Shown here piece by piece: positions 53,750 to 62,725 of a DNA stretch of 64,000 nucleotides. Origin of the DNA: Arenimonas sp. Lineage in GTDB: Bacteria > Pseudomonadota > Alphaproteobacteria > Rhizobiales > Rhizobiaceae. Location: NCBI GenBank assembly GCA_019459145.1, contig JAIBEK010000065.1, forward strand, positions 62,001-126,000. Direction: 5' to 3'. The notes under the pieces are model-generated. The model was not told the origin of the DNA, did not search any database, and was given only the letters and a program-made list of their open reading frames with translations. Position 1 is the first letter of the stretch, and the number at the start of each line of letters is the position of its first letter. Position numbers and translations under genes: made by a program.

Positions 53750-54363
53750 GCCGGAAACTCGGGCTCGAGCCCCTGATCCATGACAGCGCCCGCGTGACGA
53801 ATTCGACGCTCGGCAGCTACACGGAGGTCTCCGAGCGCTGCCGCCTCGAAGAGGTCGTGCTGGGTGACTATTCCTACATCATGCACGACGGCGCGGTGTG
53901 GTGCGCGACGATCGGCAAGTTCGCCAACATCGCCGCGAGCGTGCGCATCAACGCCACCAACCATCCGACCTGGCGCGCGACGCTGCACCATTTCACCTAC
54001 CGTGCCGCGGACTATTTCGACGGCGCGGACAATGATCACGACTTCTTCGAATGGCGGCGGGAAAACCGCGTCACGATCGGCCACGATGTGTGGATCGGCC
54101 ATGGCGCGACTGTTCTGCCCGGCGTCAACGTCGGCAACGGTGCGGTGATCGGCGCCGGCGCCGTCGTCTCGAAGGACGTCGCCCCTTACACCATCGTCGG
54201 CGGGGTGCCGGCTCGGCTGATCCGCGAACGCTTTGCGCCGGAGACGGCCGAGAGAATGGGGGCCCTCGCCTGGTGGGACTGGAGCCACGACCGCCTGTTT
54301 GCCGCGCTTGGTGATTTTCGTGCCCTGAGCGCCGAGGACTTCGTCGGGAAATACGCCGGTTAA
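53746..54363 (+). CDS. Hexapeptide-repeat acetyltransferase of the phn operon
   Basis: A 205-residue left-handed beta-helix transferase: hexapeptide repeats around [19 protein letters not shown] and [13 protein letters not shown]...[11 protein letters not shown], then [13 protein letters not shown]. Proteins like this are typical of alphaproteobacterial phn clusters and probably acetylate aminoalkyl-phosphonates or a related ligand. PhnO of E. coli belongs to another fold, so this may be its replacement. Closing gene of the phnG operon. Confidence 0.88.
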   Translation: MSRKLGLEPLIHDSARVTNSTLGSYTEVSERCRLEEVVLGDYSYIMHDGAVWCATIGKFANIAASVRINATNHPTWRATLHHFTYRAADYFDGADNDHDFFEWRRENRVTIGHDVWIGHGATVLPGVNVGNGAVIGAGAVVSKDVAPYTIVGGVPARLIRERFAPETAERMGALAWWDWSHDRLFAALGDFRALSAEDFVGKYAG

Positions 54364-54399
54364 TTGATAGATATCATAAGCTTGGCGGATTTAACAATT

Positions 54400-54428
54400 T
54401 CTACACAAATCTGACATTCGCGCTTCAC
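54400..54428 (+). promoter_or_regulatory. Pho-box-like site upstream of phnC
   Basis: Heptamers TCTACAC-AAAT-CTGACAT-TCGC-GCTTCAC stand at 11-base spacing in the 119-base gap before phnC. The central heptamer is one base from the PhoB consensus CTGTCAT. Confidence 0.65.
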
Positions 54429-54482
54429 GCACCCTGTCTAAAGCCAGTGCGACCCGTTGAATAGGACGTCGAAAGAGCAGAC

Positions 54483-55340
<858 letters not shown>

Positions 55341-55425
55341 AATCACGTCGATCGACCGCCCGCGTGAAGGGCATTTCATTGATCAGAGAAAGTTCCGGCC
55401 CGGCCGGACAACAGGAGAGAAACTC

Positions 55426-56331
55426 ATGCTGAAGAAGACCCTTCTTGCCGCCGTGGCGCTCGTGTCGCTCGCCGGCGTCGCCGCTGCCGAAGACCTCAAG
55501 GAATTCCGCATCGGCATTCTGGGCGGTGAAAACGAAGCCGACCGCCTGCGCAACTTCCAGTGCATGACCGAAAAGCTTCCCGCCGTTCTCGGCGTCGAGA
55601 AGGTCTCGCTGTTCCCGGCTGCCGACTATGACGGCGTCATCCAGGGCCTGCTCGGCGGCACGCTCGACTACGCCGAACTCGGCGCCTCGGGCTTCGCCAA
55701 GGTCTATCTCACGAAGGCCGACGCTGTCGAGCCGATCCTGACCACTGTCCAGACCGACGGCTCGACCGGCTATCACTCGATCATGGTTGCCCGCAAGGAT
55801 TCGGGCATCACCAAGCTCGAAGACATGAAGGGCAAGAAGCTCGGCTTCGCCGACCCGGATTCCACCTCCGGCTACCTCGTACCGCTGGTCACCCTTCCGG
55901 AGGCCGTCGGCGCCCCGATCAAGGAATTCTTCGGCGAGACCGGCTTCGGCGGCGGCCATGAAAACCTCGTCCTCGAAGTCCTCAAGGGCACCTTCGTTGC
56001 CGGCACCACCTGGGGCTCCGGCGTCGGCGAATTCAAGGACGGCTACACCTCGGGCAACCTGAAGAAGATGGTCGACAAGGGTATCCTGAACATGGACGAC
56101 CTCGTCGAACTCTGGAAGTCCCCGCTGATCCCGAACGGCCCGGTCGTCGTCCGCTCGTCGATGAACGAAGACATGAAGACCAAGTTCAAGACCTTCATGA
56201 TGGAACTGCCGAAGTCCGACCCGGCCTGCTTCTCGGCCATCCAGGGCGGCGACTTCACCGGCTTCACCGAAGTCAACGTCGACTTCTACAAGCCGATCAT
56301 CGACGCCCGCAAGGCCACCATCGGCGGCTGA
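55426..56331 (+). CDS. phnD: Phosphonate-binding protein PhnD
   Basis: A 301-residue periplasmic binding protein with signal peptide MLKKTLLAAVALVSLAGVAA (cut near AAA-ED), then FRIGILGGENEADRLRNFQ, ADYDGVIQGLLGGTLDYAELGASG and the DPDSTSGYLVPL motif. It captures phosphonates for PhnCE. A strong terminator-like hairpin follows it. Confidence 0.95.
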   Translation: MLKKTLLAAVALVSLAGVAAAEDLKEFRIGILGGENEADRLRNFQCMTEKLPAVLGVEKVSLFPAADYDGVIQGLLGGTLDYAELGASGFAKVYLTKADAVEPILTTVQTDGSTGYHSIMVARKDSGITKLEDMKGKKLGFADPDSTSGYLVPLVTLPEAVGAPIKEFFGETGFGGGHENLVLEVLKGTFVAGTTWGSGVGEFKDGYTSGNLKKMVDKGILNMDDLVELWKSPLIPNGPVVVRSSMNEDMKTKFKTFMMELPKSDPACFSAIQGGDFTGFTEVNVDFYKPIIDARKATIGG

Positions 56332-56350
56332 TCGAAACGCATTCACAAGA

Positions 56351-56383
56351 CCGCCGGACGACACCTCGTCCGGCGGTTTTTTT
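56351..56383 (+). terminator. Intercistronic hairpin with T-run between phnD and phnE
   Basis: CCGCCGGACGA and TCGTCCGGCGG pair perfectly (11 bases, CACC loop) and are followed by seven T. It lies 20 bases after the phnD stop. In an operon it should partly stop transcription or protect the phnD message, giving more binding protein than permease. Confidence 0.85.
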
Positions 56384-56425
56384 GAGGCGTGCCGGACCGC
56401 CTGTTCTGCCGGAAGGGGACATAGC

Positions 56426-57385
56426 ATGACGTTTTCGACGATGCCTTCGCTGGGCGAGAACGGCGCCCGGGTGGAGCGCCACTGGCAGGAGCTCGCGGCC
56501 AAGCGACGCCTTTATTCCGTGCTTGGCATCGCGCTGCTTCTCCTGGCCGTCGGCGGCTCGCTCTGGTTCGCCAACGACACCAATTCAGGCAAGTTCTTCG
56601 ACCGCATTCCGCATTTCTTCGACTTCATCGAAGATCTCGTGCCGCGAGACGGCATGGAAGTGGTCCGCGCCCTGTTCGACCTGCCCTCGCCCTATGACGA
56701 CGGCAGCATGAAATACAATTATCCGGAGGGCCGTCTCTATTTCACCGAGACGCTCTACATCCCGGAATACGTCCACAAGATGGTCGAGACGGTCAACATC
56801 GCCATCCTGTCCACCCTGATCGGCCTGCTCATCGGCTTCTGCCTGTCGTTTCTGGCCGCCCGCAACATGATGACCAACCCCTGGATCCGGGGCACCGCAC
56901 GGCGCATCATGGAACTGCTGCGCGCCTTTCCCGAGGTTGTCATTGCCGGCTTCTTCCTGGCGATCTTCTCGCTCGGACCCATCCCGGCGATCATCGCCGT
57001 GTCGATCCACACGATCGGCGCGCTCGGCAAGATGTTCTTCGAGGTCATCGAGAACGCCGACATGAAGCCGGACGAGGGCCTGAAGGCCGTCGGCGCCAAT
57101 TGGATCGAGCGTGTCTGGTTCGGCATGGTGCCGCAGGTCATGCCGAATTTCATGAGCTATTTCCTGCTGCGGCTCGAGATCAACGTGCGCGCCTCGACGA
57201 TCATCGGCGCGGTCGGCGGCGGCGGCATCGGCGAATTGCTGCGGCTGTCGATCGGCCAGGGCCATGAGGCCAAGACACTGGCCATCGTGCTGCTGCTGCT
57301 GTGCACCATCATCACCGTCGATCAGTTTTCCGCCTGGCTGCGCCGCAAGCTTGTCGGCGAGCAAGCCTTCCAGACCATCCAGTGA
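56426..57385 (+). CDS. phnE: Phosphonate ABC transporter permease PhnE (first)
   Basis: A 319-residue permease: one N-terminal helix (LYSVLGIALLLLAVGGSLWF), a periplasmic insertion of about 80 residues, and five C-terminal helices with the EAA motif VIENADMKPDEGLKAVGANWIERV. It precedes the second phnE by five bases; the two form the channel. Confidence 0.94.
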   Translation: MTFSTMPSLGENGARVERHWQELAAKRRLYSVLGIALLLLAVGGSLWFANDTNSGKFFDRIPHFFDFIEDLVPRDGMEVVRALFDLPSPYDDGSMKYNYPEGRLYFTETLYIPEYVHKMVETVNIAILSTLIGLLIGFCLSFLAARNMMTNPWIRGTARRIMELLRAFPEVVIAGFFLAIFSLGPIPAIIAVSIHTIGALGKMFFEVIENADMKPDEGLKAVGANWIERVWFGMVPQVMPNFMSYFLLRLEINVRASTIIGAVGGGGIGELLRLSIGQGHEAKTLAIVLLLLCTIITVDQFSAWLRRKLVGEQAFQTIQ

Positions 57386-57390
57386 GGACC

Positions 57391-58914
57391 ATGCCCATGC
57401 AAACCATGAACATGAGCGACCTGGAGGCCATTGCCGCCCGCCATCCCAAGATCCTCGAGCGCTCCGTCTGGCAGCGCTTCAAGGTGGGCTTCATCGCCGG
57501 CGGCGTCATTCTCTATTTCGTCTTCGCCTGGTCGTTCTTCTCGATCGGCAAGGTGGTGTCGAACGCCAACTGGTCGATCGCCGGCTCCTATCTTGCCGAC
57601 TGGGTGTCCTACGAGGTGCGCCCGGACATTTCGATCGCCGCAGACGGGGCAATGGAAATCACCTATCCGCGCTTCGATCCGCTCGGTCCCAACGCCAATC
57701 CCGATTGGCTGAAGGCGACGCGGGAAACGGTGAGCCGAACGATCGAAGCGCCCGCCGCAGCACCTGGCATCGGCGCGCCGGCACCGGCGAAATCGTCGAG
57801 CTTCAGCTTCATGGCACCGGCCGCGCCGACCGCACAGACCGGCGGGTCCCCGGCGATCACCGCCAGCCCTGAGATCCGGAGCGAGGAAATCGTCACTCAA
57901 GCGTTGGTGGAAATGGGCCGTGACCGCATGGTGGAAATCATGCCGGACCGCGTGATCCTTTCCCGCGACGGCGAAACGGTCATGCTCGATCTCGATGGCG
58001 CCCGCGATACGGTGGATGCCGCAAGCGCTCTTCCCGACTGGGCCGAGCAGCGCCAGCCCGGCGCCAAGGTCGTCGCCAGTTTCGGCCTGTCCGGATGGGT
58101 CGAGGTACAGGCCGATAAGGTGAAGATTCGCAAGCGCTTCTTCGGCTGGGAGAATTTCTTCTTCGATACCAATTCCGCCTTCTTCGGCAAGAGCGCCGGC
58201 GAAGTGGCGGGACTGATCTTTGCCGGCGAGCGTCTCGATCCGGCGCGCAGCAACCTGTCGCTGGCCTGGAACGACATTCTCTACAACCCGTCCTGGCAGC
58301 ATCTCGACGTTTGGACAAAGCTGCTGCAAACCATCGTCATGGCCTTCATCGGCACGCTGTTCGCCATGATCGTCGCCTTTCCCCTGTCCTTCCTTGCGGC
58401 TCGAAACATCTTCCGCAACCGGCTGGCCAACCAGATCATCAAGCGTTTCTTCGACTTCCAGCGCTCGGTCGACATGCTGATCTGGGCGCTGTTCTTCACC
58501 CGCGCCTTCGGTCCGGGGCCGCTCGCGGGCATGTCGGCGATCTTCTTCACCGACACCGGCACGCTTGGAAAGCTCTATGCCGAGGCGCTGGAAAACATTG
58601 ACGACAAGCAGCGTGAAGGGGTGAAATCGGTCGGCGCAGCACCGCTCGCCGTGCAGCGCTTCGGCGTGCTGCCTCAGGTCCTTCCGCTGTTTGCATCGCA
58701 GGCACTGTATTTCTGGGAATCCAACACGCGCTCGGCCACAATTATCGGCGCGGTTGGCGCCGGCGGCATCGGCCTGAAACTGTGGGAAGCCATGCGGACC
58801 AATTCGGACTGGGAAAACGTCGCCTATATGGTGGTGCTGATCCTGATCGTGGTCTTCGTGTTCGACGGGATTTCGAATGCGCTGCGTTCGCGATTGATGG
58901 GGACGAAGCACTGA
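57391..58914 (+). CDS. phnE: Phosphonate ABC transporter permease PhnE (second, with large insertion)
   Basis: A 507-residue permease, about twice the usual PhnE length. The first helix is at residues about 32-52. Then comes a region of about 250 residues that is probably periplasmic, including an Ala/Pro/Ser-rich linker (APAAAPGIGAPAPAKSSSF) and a beta-rich domain. The standard membrane domain (LLQTIVMAFIGTLFAMIVAF onward) begins near residue 305 with the EAA motif ENIDDKQREGVKSVGAAPL. GAGG precedes the start; an ATG six bases on is also possible. Confidence 0.93.
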   Translation: MPMQTMNMSDLEAIAARHPKILERSVWQRFKVGFIAGGVILYFVFAWSFFSIGKVVSNANWSIAGSYLADWVSYEVRPDISIAADGAMEITYPRFDPLGPNANPDWLKATRETVSRTIEAPAAAPGIGAPAPAKSSSFSFMAPAAPTAQTGGSPAITASPEIRSEEIVTQALVEMGRDRMVEIMPDRVILSRDGETVMLDLDGARDTVDAASALPDWAEQRQPGAKVVASFGLSGWVEVQADKVKIRKRFFGWENFFFDTNSAFFGKSAGEVAGLIFAGERLDPARSNLSLAWNDILYNPSWQHLDVWTKLLQTIVMAFIGTLFAMIVAFPLSFLAARNIFRNRLANQIIKRFFDFQRSVDMLIWALFFTRAFGPGPLAGMSAIFFTDTGTLGKLYAEALENIDDKQREGVKSVGAAPLAVQRFGVLPQVLPLFASQALYFWESNTRSATIIGAVGAGGIGLKLWEAMRTNSDWENVAYMVVLILIVVFVFDGISNALRSRLMGTKH

Positions 58915-58925
58915 TTTCGAATGAC

Positions 58926-58954
58926 CTATCCTTGCCGTATCATCAATCTGTCAC
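58926..58954 (+). promoter_or_regulatory. Pho-box-like site upstream of the DUF1045-phnM-phnN genes
   Basis: Heptamers CTATCCT-TGCC-GTATCAT-CAAT-CTGTCAC at 11-base spacing match the PhoB box, the last one perfectly. It starts 11 bases after the second phnE stop and about 100 bases before the next gene. Confidence 0.65.
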
Positions 58955-59001
58955 GGTGATCGGCTAGCGAAATCGACTTGTCCGTCGCCTCAATGACATG
59001 T

Positions 59002-59023
59002 CCCCAATGACAGGTCATTGGGG
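59002..59023. repeat. Perfect 10-base inverted repeat before the DUF1045 gene
   Basis: CCCCAATGAC and GTCATTGGGG pair around AG, 30 bases before the TTG start of the next gene. There is no T-run after it, so it is not a typical terminator. It may be a message-stabilising or regulatory hairpin, or part of an operator. Confidence 0.6.
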
Positions 59024-59052
59024 CGGCGACTTCATCTTACGAGGACCCCGCC

Positions 59053-59742
59053 TTGCGCTATGCGCTCTATTTCACGCCCCCCGCCGACGATCCCCTGACC
59101 GGGACCGCGGCCGTCTGGCTCGGCCGCGACGCCTTTTCCGGCGAAGGCATCGCCATGGAGGAGACGGGACCTTTCCCGGCCGAGACTTTTGCCGCCCTCA
59201 CCGCCGAGCCTCGGCGCTATGGGTTTCACGCCACGCTCAAGGCGCCGTTCGAACTGGCGCCGAACCGGACCGAAGCGGAACTGATCGCCCGGTTCGAGAC
59301 GTTTTGTGCCGCGCAGCCGGCTTTCGACATACCGTCCATCGTGGTCGGGCAACTCGGCCCGTTCTTCGCGCTGATCCCCGCGGAGACACACCCGCCGCTG
59401 CAGGACTTCGCGGCCGCCGTGGTGGAGGCCTTCGAGCCGTTTCGCGCAACCCTCGGCGATGCCGATATCGCCCGGCGCAAGCCCGAGCGTCTGAGCGAGG
59501 CGCAACGCGCGCATCTGCTGCGCTGGGGCTATCCTTATGTCATGGAGGAGTTCCGTTTCCACATGACGCTGAGCGGCCCGGTCGAGCCTAAGCAGGCGGA
59601 TGCGATGCGCCAGCTTGCGTCGACGCGCTTCGCCGCCTTCACCGACAAACCGCTCCGCATTTCCGGCCTCGCGCTCTTCGTCGAGAAAGACCGGGGCGCA
59701 CCCTTCACCATCCACGCCTGGCAGCCGCTAACCGGCGCCTGA
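59053..59742 (+). CDS. DUF1045 phosphonate-operon protein, 2H phosphoesterase-like
   Basis: A 229-residue protein of DUF1045, a family tied to phn operons. Two H-x-T motifs, YGFHATLKAPF (about residue 57) and FRFHMTLSGPV (about residue 172), place it in the 2H phosphoesterase superfamily, whose members open cyclic phosphodiesters. It could replace PhnP, which opens 5-phosphoribosyl 1,2-cyclic phosphate and is not present here. The start is TTG with GAGG eight bases upstream. Nineteen bases separate it from phnM. Confidence 0.88.
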   Translation: MRYALYFTPPADDPLTGTAAVWLGRDAFSGEGIAMEETGPFPAETFAALTAEPRRYGFHATLKAPFELAPNRTEAELIARFETFCAAQPAFDIPSIVVGQLGPFFALIPAETHPPLQDFAAAVVEAFEPFRATLGDADIARRKPERLSEAQRAHLLRWGYPYVMEEFRFHMTLSGPVEPKQADAMRQLASTRFAAFTDKPLRISGLALFVEKDRGAPFTIHAWQPLTGA

Positions 59743-59761
59743 ACCATCGAAAGTCGCTCGC

Positions 59762-60901
59762 ATGTCCGCCGAAACCATTCTTGCCAATGCCCGTATCGTT
59801 CTTGACGACCAGGTCATCGAAGGCTCCGTCCAGATCCGCGACGGCCGCATCGCCGACATTTCGGAAGGCCCGATGCGGGCCGGCGAGGATTTCGCCGGCG
59901 ACTACCTGATCGCCGGGCTCGTCGAACTGCATACCGATCATCTGGAATCGCATTACTCGCCACGCCCGGGCGTGCGCTGGGACAAGACCTCGGCGATCCA
60001 GGCGCATGACGCCCAGGTGGCAACGGCCGGTATTACCACGGTGTTCGACTGCCTGCGGATGGGTTCGGACGAAGACGGCGGCTTCGCGAAAGGCGAGATG
60101 CGCGACATGGCCGACGCCATCCAGGCGGCCGAGCGCGCCGACCGGTTGCGTGCCGAGCACCTGATCCATCTGCGCTGCGAGGTTTCCGCCGCCGACGTGC
60201 TCGACCATTTTTCCGATTTCGAGACCGACCCCTATGTCCGGCTGGTCTCGCTGATGGACCATGCGCCGGGGCAGCGGCAGTTCCAAACGATGGAACAGTA
60301 TACGCTCTACTACAAGACCAAGCGCGGCCTGTCGGAAGAGGCGTTTGCCCATTTCGTCGCCCGCCGACAGGAATCCTCGGCAAAGTACGCCGCCCCCCAC
60401 CGCGATGCGCTGGCGCGGGTCTGCGCCGCGCGCGGCATCACGGTCGCCAGCCATGACGATGCGACGCTCGATCATGTCGAGGAGGCCAAGGGTTATGGCG
60501 TGCGGCTTGCCGAATTCCCGACCAGCCTAGAGGCCGCCGATGCCTCGCACCAGGCCGGCATGAGCGTGCTGATGGGGGCGCCCAACGTGGTGCGCGGCAA
60601 ATCCCATTCCGGCAATATTGCCGCACGCGATCTCGCCGGTCGTGGCGTCCTTGACGTCCTTTCGTCCGACTACGTGCCGCTCAGCCTGTTGCATGCGCCC
60701 TTCGTGCTGGCGGATGATTTCGACGAAATCAGCCTGCCGCAGGCTATTGCCATGGTCACCTCGACGCCGGCACGCACGGTCGGGCTTGACGACCGCGGCC
60801 GGATCGCCACAGGTCTGCGTGCCGACCTCGTTCGGGTGCGCCGCGACAATGGCGTGCCGGTGGTGCGATCGGTGTGGCGCGAGGGGCGCAGGGTCGCTTG
60901 A
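59762..60901 (+). CDS. phnM: Alpha-D-ribose 1-methylphosphonate 5-triphosphate diphosphatase
   Basis: A 379-residue amidohydrolase-fold PhnM: LIAGLVELHTDHLESHYSPR (metal His), VASHDDATLDHVEEAKGYG, and NVVRGKSHSGNIAARDL with the late Asp in VLSSDYVPLS. It removes pyrophosphate from the ribose triphosphate phosphonate intermediate. Its TGA overlaps the phnN ATG by one base. Confidence 0.95.
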   Translation: MSAETILANARIVLDDQVIEGSVQIRDGRIADISEGPMRAGEDFAGDYLIAGLVELHTDHLESHYSPRPGVRWDKTSAIQAHDAQVATAGITTVFDCLRMGSDEDGGFAKGEMRDMADAIQAAERADRLRAEHLIHLRCEVSAADVLDHFSDFETDPYVRLVSLMDHAPGQRQFQTMEQYTLYYKTKRGLSEEAFAHFVARRQESSAKYAAPHRDALARVCAARGITVASHDDATLDHVEEAKGYGVRLAEFPTSLEAADASHQAGMSVLMGAPNVVRGKSHSGNIAARDLAGRGVLDVLSSDYVPLSLLHAPFVLADDFDEISLPQAIAMVTSTPARTVGLDDRGRIATGLRADLVRVRRDNGVPVVRSVWREGRRVA

Positions 60902-61503
60902 TGGACAGCCGGACCGGCAGATTGCGAAGGCAGGGTTCGACGGGGACGATGGTCGCCGTCGTCGGGCCGAGCGGTGCCGGCAAGGACAGCCTCATCCATC
61001 TGGCGATGCAACATTTTGCCAACCGGCCCGACGTGCATTTCGTCCAGCGGGTGATCACCCGGCCGACCGATTCCGGCGGCGAGCAGCATCGTGGCGTTTC
61101 GCCGGCCGAGTTCGAGGCCATGCGGGAGCAAGGCGCCTTCGCGGTGGACTGGGACGCCCATGGTCTCAGCTACGGCATTCCGGCTTCGGTGCATGAAAAG
61201 CTGGCGCTCGGCCATCTGGTGGTGGCCAATGGGTCGCGTTCGGCGCTGCCGCACTGGGCCAAGGCGTTCTCGTCGCTCCTGGTCATCAATGTCACTGCTT
61301 CGCCGGAAGTGCTGGCGGAGCGCCTGGTTGCGCGCGGCCGCGAAAGCCGGGAGGAAATCCTCGAGCGGCTGAAGCGTGGGTCCCTCACCGTCGAGGGCGA
61401 CTACGACGTCGTCACCATCGACAACAGCGGCGCACTCGCCGAGGCGGGGGCGAAGCTGATCGCGACGCTCGAGGCGGTGCTGGCGGGTCGCGCCAGGGGC
61501 TGA
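60901..61503 (+). CDS. phnN: Ribose 1,5-bisphosphokinase PhnN
   Basis: A 200-residue kinase with P-loop [14 protein letters not shown] and the guanylate-kinase-like fold (FVQRVITRPTDSGGEQHRGVS, GLSYGIP). It converts ribose 1,5-bisphosphate to PRPP, closing the C-P lyase pathway. Last gene of the phn cluster, convergent with pcaB nine bases away. Confidence 0.94.
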   Translation: MDSRTGRLRRQGSTGTMVAVVGPSGAGKDSLIHLAMQHFANRPDVHFVQRVITRPTDSGGEQHRGVSPAEFEAMREQGAFAVDWDAHGLSYGIPASVHEKLALGHLVVANGSRSALPHWAKAFSSLLVINVTASPEVLAERLVARGRESREEILERLKRGSLTVEGDYDVVTIDNSGALAEAGAKLIATLEAVLAGRARG

Positions 61504-61512
61504 CCTCGACAA

Positions 61513-62571
61513 TCAGTCGGGATCGCCGAGACGTTCGACCGAGCCGAGCAGCGACGCGGCATGGAAAAGTGCTGCCGCGGTTGCCTCTATCATCTGCGGA
61601 AGGATCAGCCATTCCAGGGTCCAGGCGCTGCCGGAACGTTCCTGTTCATGCACCAAGGCCTGATGAATGCCCGCGAGTTGCGTGGCATTGTAGCGGGCAA
61701 GGGTCAGCAGCACTTCGGCAAGAATGGGGTTGCGCTTGTGTGGCATGGCCGAGGAACCGCCGGTGCCGGCGATCTCGATCTGGTCGATGCCGTTCTGCGC
61801 CATCAGCGCGATGTCGAGGCCGACCTTGCCGAGCGCGCCCGTGACCCTTGACAGGAAGGAGGCGAGATCGGCGATGCGGTCCCGATCGGTATGGGGCACG
61901 TATTCCGGCACTGACAGGCACAGTTCCTGTGCCATGGCGGCCCGCACCGGATCGATCTTGTCGCCAAATTTCTCCGCGGTGCCGGCCGCCCCGGCGAGCG
62001 ACAGGATCAGCAGCCGATCGGCCACCGCGGGAAGCGCGGCTGCAAGCTGCGCCAACGCCTTGCGCCAGACGGAGAGCCTATCGCCGACATCAATGACGAT
62101 CGCGGCCTGCATGCGGGAGCGGGCCATCAGCGGCCGGTCTCCGAACCGGTCGATCAGCTCGGCGAGAATACGGTCGACCGCCTCGAACCGGCGCTCGAGC
62201 AGCGCGAAGACCGGCTTGAGCTTGAGAGCCAGCGCCGTGTCGACCACATCCTGCGTCGTTGCGCCGAAGTGCAGGGCCGATGCGGCTTCGCCGCCGATCG
62301 CCTCGCGCATCTGCGTGACAAGGTCCGGGACCGGGACGCCGTCCCTGAGCGTCGCCTGGGCCAGGCGCGCCATGTCCGGCCGGAAATGCTCCAGCCTTTC
62401 CGCGATCGCCGCCGCGGGCGCATCGCCCACCAGTCCGCTGGCGGCTTCGGCGCGCGCAAGCGCCACCTCGAAGCGGAGCATGGCGGCAAGGTCCGCCGCC
62501 TCCCCCAGCATTGCGGACACTTCGGCATCGCCGAGCAGGCGGCTATGATAAGGCAAATTCGTCAACGCCAT
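61513..62571 (-). CDS. pcaB: 3-carboxy-cis,cis-muconate cycloisomerase
   Basis: A 352-residue member of the fumarase/aspartase superfamily: ASALHFGATTQDVVDTALAL, MARSRMQAAIVIDVGDR, and the signature GTGGSSAMPHKRNPILAE with the flexible serine loop. It lactonises 3-carboxymuconate in the protocatechuate branch of the beta-ketoadipate pathway. About 350 residues is the length of rhizobial PcaB. It lies 154 bases after pcaG. Confidence 0.94.
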   Translation of the reverse strand: MALTNLPYHSRLLGDAEVSAMLGEAADLAAMLRFEVALARAEAASGLVGDAPAAAIAERLEHFRPDMARLAQATLRDGVPVPDLVTQMREAIGGEAASALHFGATTQDVVDTALALKLKPVFALLERRFEAVDRILAELIDRFGDRPLMARSRMQAAIVIDVGDRLSVWRKALAQLAAALPAVADRLLILSLAGAAGTAEKFGDKIDPVRAAMAQELCLSVPEYVPHTDRDRIADLASFLSRVTGALGKVGLDIALMAQNGIDQIEIAGTGGSSAMPHKRNPILAEVLLTLARYNATQLAGIHQALVHEQERSGSAWTLEWLILPQMIEATAAALFHAASLLGSVERLGDPD

Positions 62572-62662
62572 AAGTCAAACGCACTCCAATTCGAAGGCTT
62601 CACCCTCACCGAAACACTCGCCGATCGTCAACAATTAACAACGATCAAAGCACGCAGCCGTT

Positions 62663-62704
62663 AAAAGACGGCGCACCCCTCCCAAAGGTTGGGAGAGGCG
62701 CGCC
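62663..62704 (-). terminator. Terminator downstream of pcaG
   Basis: On the minus strand, GGCGCGCCTCTCCCAA and TTGGGAGGGGTGCGCC pair over about 16 bases with two G-T pairs around CCT, followed by GTCTTTTAAC. It stands 22 bases after the pcaG stop and separates pcaHG from pcaB. Confidence 0.7.
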
Positions 62705-62725
62705 GCCCGCGTCGGAGCGTCAGGG

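Noticed and set aside
57322-58911. 529-codon open frame opposite the second phnE
   Set aside because: Composition (His/Asp/Gly/Arg-rich) is typical of antisense shadows; phnE is clearly coding on the other strand.
59002-59023. A fourth Pho box in the hairpin before the DUF1045 gene
   Set aside because: On the minus strand CTGTCAT and ATGTCAT occur here, but they are 14 bases apart, not 11.
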